NCBI GenBank assembly: GCA_905235345.1 | Contig: CAJOLO010000253.1 | Span: forward strand, 1 to 8,008 | Direction: 5' to 3' | DNA length: 8,008 nt | Source of the DNA: an uncultured Lachnospiraceae bacterium | GTDB taxonomy: Bacteria; Bacillota; Clostridia; Lachnospirales; Lachnospiraceae | Shown here: piece by piece, positions 6,004-8,008 of the stretch | Position numbering within the stretch: position 1 is the stretch's first letter | Layout: every line of letters begins with the position of its first letter | Translations under genes and position numbers: made by a program | The notes under the pieces: model-generated | What the model was told of the DNA's origin: nothing | The model's database searches: none | Seen by the model: the letters and a program-made list of their open reading frames with translations, nothing else

Positions 6004-7491
6004 ATGTCAGTAATGTACAAGAGCACAAGAAACAGTAACGATACGGTAACAGCATCGGAGGCGATACTTAAAGGCCTTTCGGATAACGGAGGATTATATG
6101 TACCGGATTCCATTCCGAAGCTTTCAGTCGATCTTAATGAGCTTGCTAAGATGAATTATCAGCAGGTTGCATATGAGGTTATGAGCAGAATGCTTACGGA
6201 TTTCACAGAGGATGAGTTAAAGCATTGTATCAACAGTGCTTATGACAAGAAGTTTGATACACCTGAGATCGCACCGCTTACCAGACGTGCGGGTGCCAAT
6301 TATCTTGAGCTTTTCCACGGCTCGACTATAGCGTTTAAGGACATGGCGCTTTCTATTCTGCCATATCTTCTTGTTACTTCAGCTAAGAAGAATAATGTTA
6401 AGAATGATATAGTGATCCTTACGGCTACTTCCGGAGATACGGGAAAGGCAGCTCTTGCGGGATTTGCTGATGTTCCGGGAACCAGGATAATAGTGTTCTA
6501 TCCTAAGAATGGTGTAAGTCCTATTCAGGAGAAACAGATGGTTACACAGAAGGGTGATAATACATCCGTTATTGGTATAATCGGTAACTTTGATGATGCC
6601 CAGACCGGTGTTAAGAATATGTTTAACAATAAGGCTCTCGCTAAAGAGATGGATGATAAGGGATATCAGTTCTCATCAGCTAATTCTATCAATATAGGAC
6701 GTCTTGTTCCGCAGATGGTTTATTATGTGTATGCTTACACTCGTCTTGTGGCAAATGGAGAGATTAAGGCGGGAGATAAGATTAATGTGGTTGTTCCGAC
6801 AGGTAACTTTGGTAATATCCTTGCCGCATATTACGCAAAGGAGATGGGACTTCCTATTGCAAAGTTCATATGTGCATCCAATGAGAACAAGGTACTTTAT
6901 GATTTCTTTGAGACGGGTGTGTATGATAAGAATCGTGAATTCATTCTTACCACATCACCATCCATGGACATTCTTATATCCAGCAATCTTGAAAGACTTA
7001 TTTACCGTATTGCAGGAGATGATTCGGCAAAAGATGTTGAACTTATGAATGCTCTTAATTCACAAGGAAGATATGAGATAACACAGGAGATGAAAGAAAA
7101 GCTTTCAGAGTTTTACGGAAATTATGCCAGCGAGGAAGAGACGGCGGCAACAATAAAGCGTGTATATGAATCTGACGGATATATAATGGATACTCATACA
7201 GCAGTTGCGGCTACTGTGTATGAGAAGTATAAGGCAGACACCAAGGACGATACACCGACTGTAATTGCATCAACGGCAAGTCCTTATAAGTTCACAAGAA
7301 GTGTTATGGAGGCAATTGATCCTTCATATAGCTCACAGTCGGATTTTGAGCTTGTTGATGAGCTTAATAAATTGTCCGGAGTTAAGATTCCGCAGGCAAT
7401 AGAGGATATCAGAAGTGCTGAGATACTTCATGATACGGTATGTGACAAGAGTGAGATGGAGAAAGAGGTAAGAAGAATTCTTGCAATATAG
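6004..7491 (+). CDS. thrC: Threonine synthase
   Basis: This PLP-dependent cytosolic enzyme converts O-phosphohomoserine and water to L-threonine and phosphate, the last step of threonine synthesis. The PLP lysine is Lys112 in HGSTIAFKDMAL (106-117). The phosphate-binding region TATSGDTGKAA and the glycine-rich VPTGNFGNILAA are both intact. The N-terminus (MYKSTR, GLSDNGGLYVPD) and the 495-aa length are typical of the bacterial long form. The ATG at 6004 has AGAGG at 5990-5994, spacing 9. The gene sits 71 bp after the 3D gene. I see no T-box or other leader in that gap, and only a weak promoter match (TTCAAT, 17 bp, CACAAT, 5936-5964). No other threonine-pathway gene is in the window. Confidence 0.97.
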   Translation: MSVMYKSTRNSNDTVTASEAILKGLSDNGGLYVPDSIPKLSVDLNELAKMNYQQVAYEVMSRMLTDFTEDELKHCINSAYDKKFDTPEIAPLTRRAGANYLELFHGSTIAFKDMALSILPYLLVTSAKKNNVKNDIVILTATSGDTGKAALAGFADVPGTRIIVFYPKNGVSPIQEKQMVTQKGDNTSVIGIIGNFDDAQTGVKNMFNNKALAKEMDDKGYQFSSANSINIGRLVPQMVYYVYAYTRLVANGEIKAGDKINVVVPTGNFGNILAAYYAKEMGLPIAKFICASNENKVLYDFFETGVYDKNREFILTTSPSMDILISSNLERLIYRIAGDDSAKDVELMNALNSQGRYEITQEMKEKLSEFYGNYASEEETAATIKRVYESDGYIMDTHTAVAATVYEKYKADTKDDTPTVIASTASPYKFTRSVMEAIDPSYSSQSDFELVDELNKLSGVKIPQAIEDIRSAEILHDTVCDKSEMEKEVRRILAI

Positions 7492-7562
7492 ATCAGTCAG
7501 ATACGTGAATGATAAGCATGTGAATAATGTTTCTCTGTTTACATAATCTATGAATTTGCAGA

Positions 7563-7725
7563 ACTAGTACACCGATTCTTAAATAACCGGACTGAATGCT
7601 TGCCTGCTTAACCTGACAGCACAGTTTCAAAAGCCTCAGCGTAGCCCGCTACGCCTGCGTTAACCGCACTGTCAGGCAAGCATCCTTCGCATTAAGTCCA
7701 GTTATTTTGCGAACGATGTACTAGT
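7563..7725. repeat. 163-bp imperfect palindrome, MITE-like element
   Basis: The ends are 9-bp inverted repeats, ACTAGTACA (7563-7571) and TGTACTAGT (7717-7725). Further arms pair in the same register: AAATAAC 7581-7587 with 7701-7707, GGACT 7589-7593 with 7695-7699, AATGC 7595-7599 with 7689-7693, and CCTGACAG 7612-7619 with 7669-7676. A central hairpin GCGTAG-CCCG-CTACGC lies at 7639-7654. ATGCTTGCCTG (7596-7606) also pairs perfectly with 7673-7683, giving an alternative fold. It is visibly richer in G and C than its flanks and has no coding frame of note. No clear target-site duplication is seen. It could be a non-autonomous transposable element, or a large RNA hairpin that ends thrC transcripts, although no T-run follows. 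Confidence 0.7.
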
Positions 7726-7738
7726 AAATAAATATAAT
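7707..7738 (+). promoter_or_regulatory. Candidate queD promoter abutting the palindrome
   Basis: TATAAT at 7733-7738 would start RNA near 7745, exactly at the first stem of the candidate riboswitch. The best -35 match, TTGCGA (7707-7712), is 20 bp away, and it lies inside the right arm of the palindrome. The spacing is longer than ideal, so the -35 assignment is uncertain. Confidence 0.5.
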
Positions 7739-7744
7739 TATATA

Positions 7745-7783
7745 AGACAGTTCGTTTGCACCATCCTGTCTATAAATAAAACC
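7745..7783 (+). promoter_or_regulatory. Candidate preQ1-I riboswitch
   Basis: Stem P1 is AGACAG (7745-7750) with CTGTCT (7766-7771). The loop opens with TTC, contains GCACC (7758-7762), and is followed by the A-rich tail ATAAATAAAAC (7772-7782). Pseudoknot P2 can form between GTT (7754-7756) and AAC (7780-7782). The 3-nt gap after the 5' P1 strand and the 8-nt A-rich gap after the 3' strand match the B. subtilis preQ1-I layout. The loop is about 3 nt longer than that model. Placement before queD, a preQ1 biosynthesis gene, supports the call. Confidence 0.65.
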
Positions 7784-7792
7784 AGGGCTTTT

Positions 7793-7836
7793 AAGGACAT
7801 CATGTATGGCTTAAGTTCTGTACATGTGTCCTTTTA
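7793..7836 (+). terminator. Attenuator-like hairpin in the queD leader
   Basis: AAGGACA-(T)-CATGTA (7793-7806) pairs with TACATG-TGTCCTT (7821-7833), 13 bp with one bulged T, followed by a short T-run (TTTTA). It lies just downstream of the candidate aptamer, where the expression platform should be. A second copy of ATGTCCT (7841-7847) could compete for AGGACAT (7794-7800), giving an alternative fold. The T-run is weak. Confidence 0.5.
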
Positions 7837-7898
7837 TGTTATGTCCTATGGTGTATGTATCATGTTGTAAAAAATCAGATGACAATGGAGAGAAGAAT

Positions 7899-8008
7899 AT
7901 GTATACATTACAGACGAGTGCCTGCTTTGACAGTGCACATTTTTTGAAAGGATATGAGGGAAAATGCAGTAATCTTCACGGACACAGATGGAAGGTGGAG
8001 ATTACAGT
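7899..8008 (+). CDS. queD: 6-carboxytetrahydropterin synthase, N-terminal part (cut by window end)
   Basis: QueD makes 6-carboxy-5,6,7,8-tetrahydropterin from dihydroneopterin triphosphate in the pathway to preQ1 and queuosine, a modified base of tRNA anticodons. The 36 visible codons contain CFDSAHFL (9-16), then CSNLHGHRW (23-31). The zinc ligands are His14, His27 and His29, and the catalytic Cys is Cys23. Family length is about 120-140 aa, so roughly a quarter is visible. The ATG at 7899 has GGAG at 7887-7890, spacing 8. In Clostridia this gene often heads a queDECF-type operon; the rest would lie beyond the window. The very similar eukaryotic and bacterial PTPS proteins are an alternative, but the context favours queuosine synthesis. 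Confidence 0.92.
   Translation, partial: MYTLQTSACFDSAHFLKGYEGKCSNLHGHRWKVEIT

Noticed and set aside
6704..7048. 114-aa frame inside thrC
   Set aside because: It is a shadow frame of threonine synthase, without start signals.
7563..7725. CRISPR or tRNA-like structure
   Set aside because: There are no repeated direct units and no cloverleaf; it is a single palindrome.

Overview
The window looks like chromosomal DNA from a low-GC Gram-positive anaerobe of the Clostridia, most likely the Lachnospiraceae. The reasons are the A/T-rich spacers with sigma-A-type promoters, strong AGGAGG ribosome sites, abundant ATA isoleucine codons, a type-A RNase P RNA, and an AP2-domain protein of the kind common in that family. 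This assignment is inference; no 16S or other species marker is present.

Layout, left to right. Positions 1-2529 hold two plus-strand housekeeping genes: a Nif3/YqfO-like dinuclear-metal protein and a TGS-domain nucleoside (uridine) kinase-like protein. A 354-bp spacer (2530-2883) carries a near-consensus promoter flanked by an inverted repeat and followed by a structured leader. It precedes an unrecognised 239-aa gene (2884-3603). That gene converges on the RNase P RNA gene rnpB (minus strand, about 3681-4025). A 23-bp perfect stem between them reads as a terminator in both directions. Divergent from rnpB, with back-to-back promoters, lies a 263-aa protein with an AP2-like domain at each end and an HNH-like core that has lost its catalytic histidines. 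A very strong promoter that contains this gene's stop codon then drives two overlapping frames: a 74-aa single-pass membrane peptide and a 3D-domain (peptidoglycan-active) protein with neither signal peptide nor Shine-Dalgarno. Together they look like one exported 3D protein split by a frame change. Threonine synthase (thrC) follows.

The 407-bp spacer after thrC holds a 163-bp GC-richer imperfect palindrome that looks like a MITE or other dispersed repeat. Immediately after it come a -10 box, a candidate preQ1-I riboswitch, a terminator-like hairpin, and the start of queD (cut by the window end). This forms a coherent queuosine-precursor control unit.

Most of the window is ordinary core genome. 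The parts most worth a second look are the degenerate AP2-HNH-AP2 protein, the split 3D protein, the palindromic element beside the queD promoter, the preQ1 leader, and the symmetric promoter region before the unknown gene.
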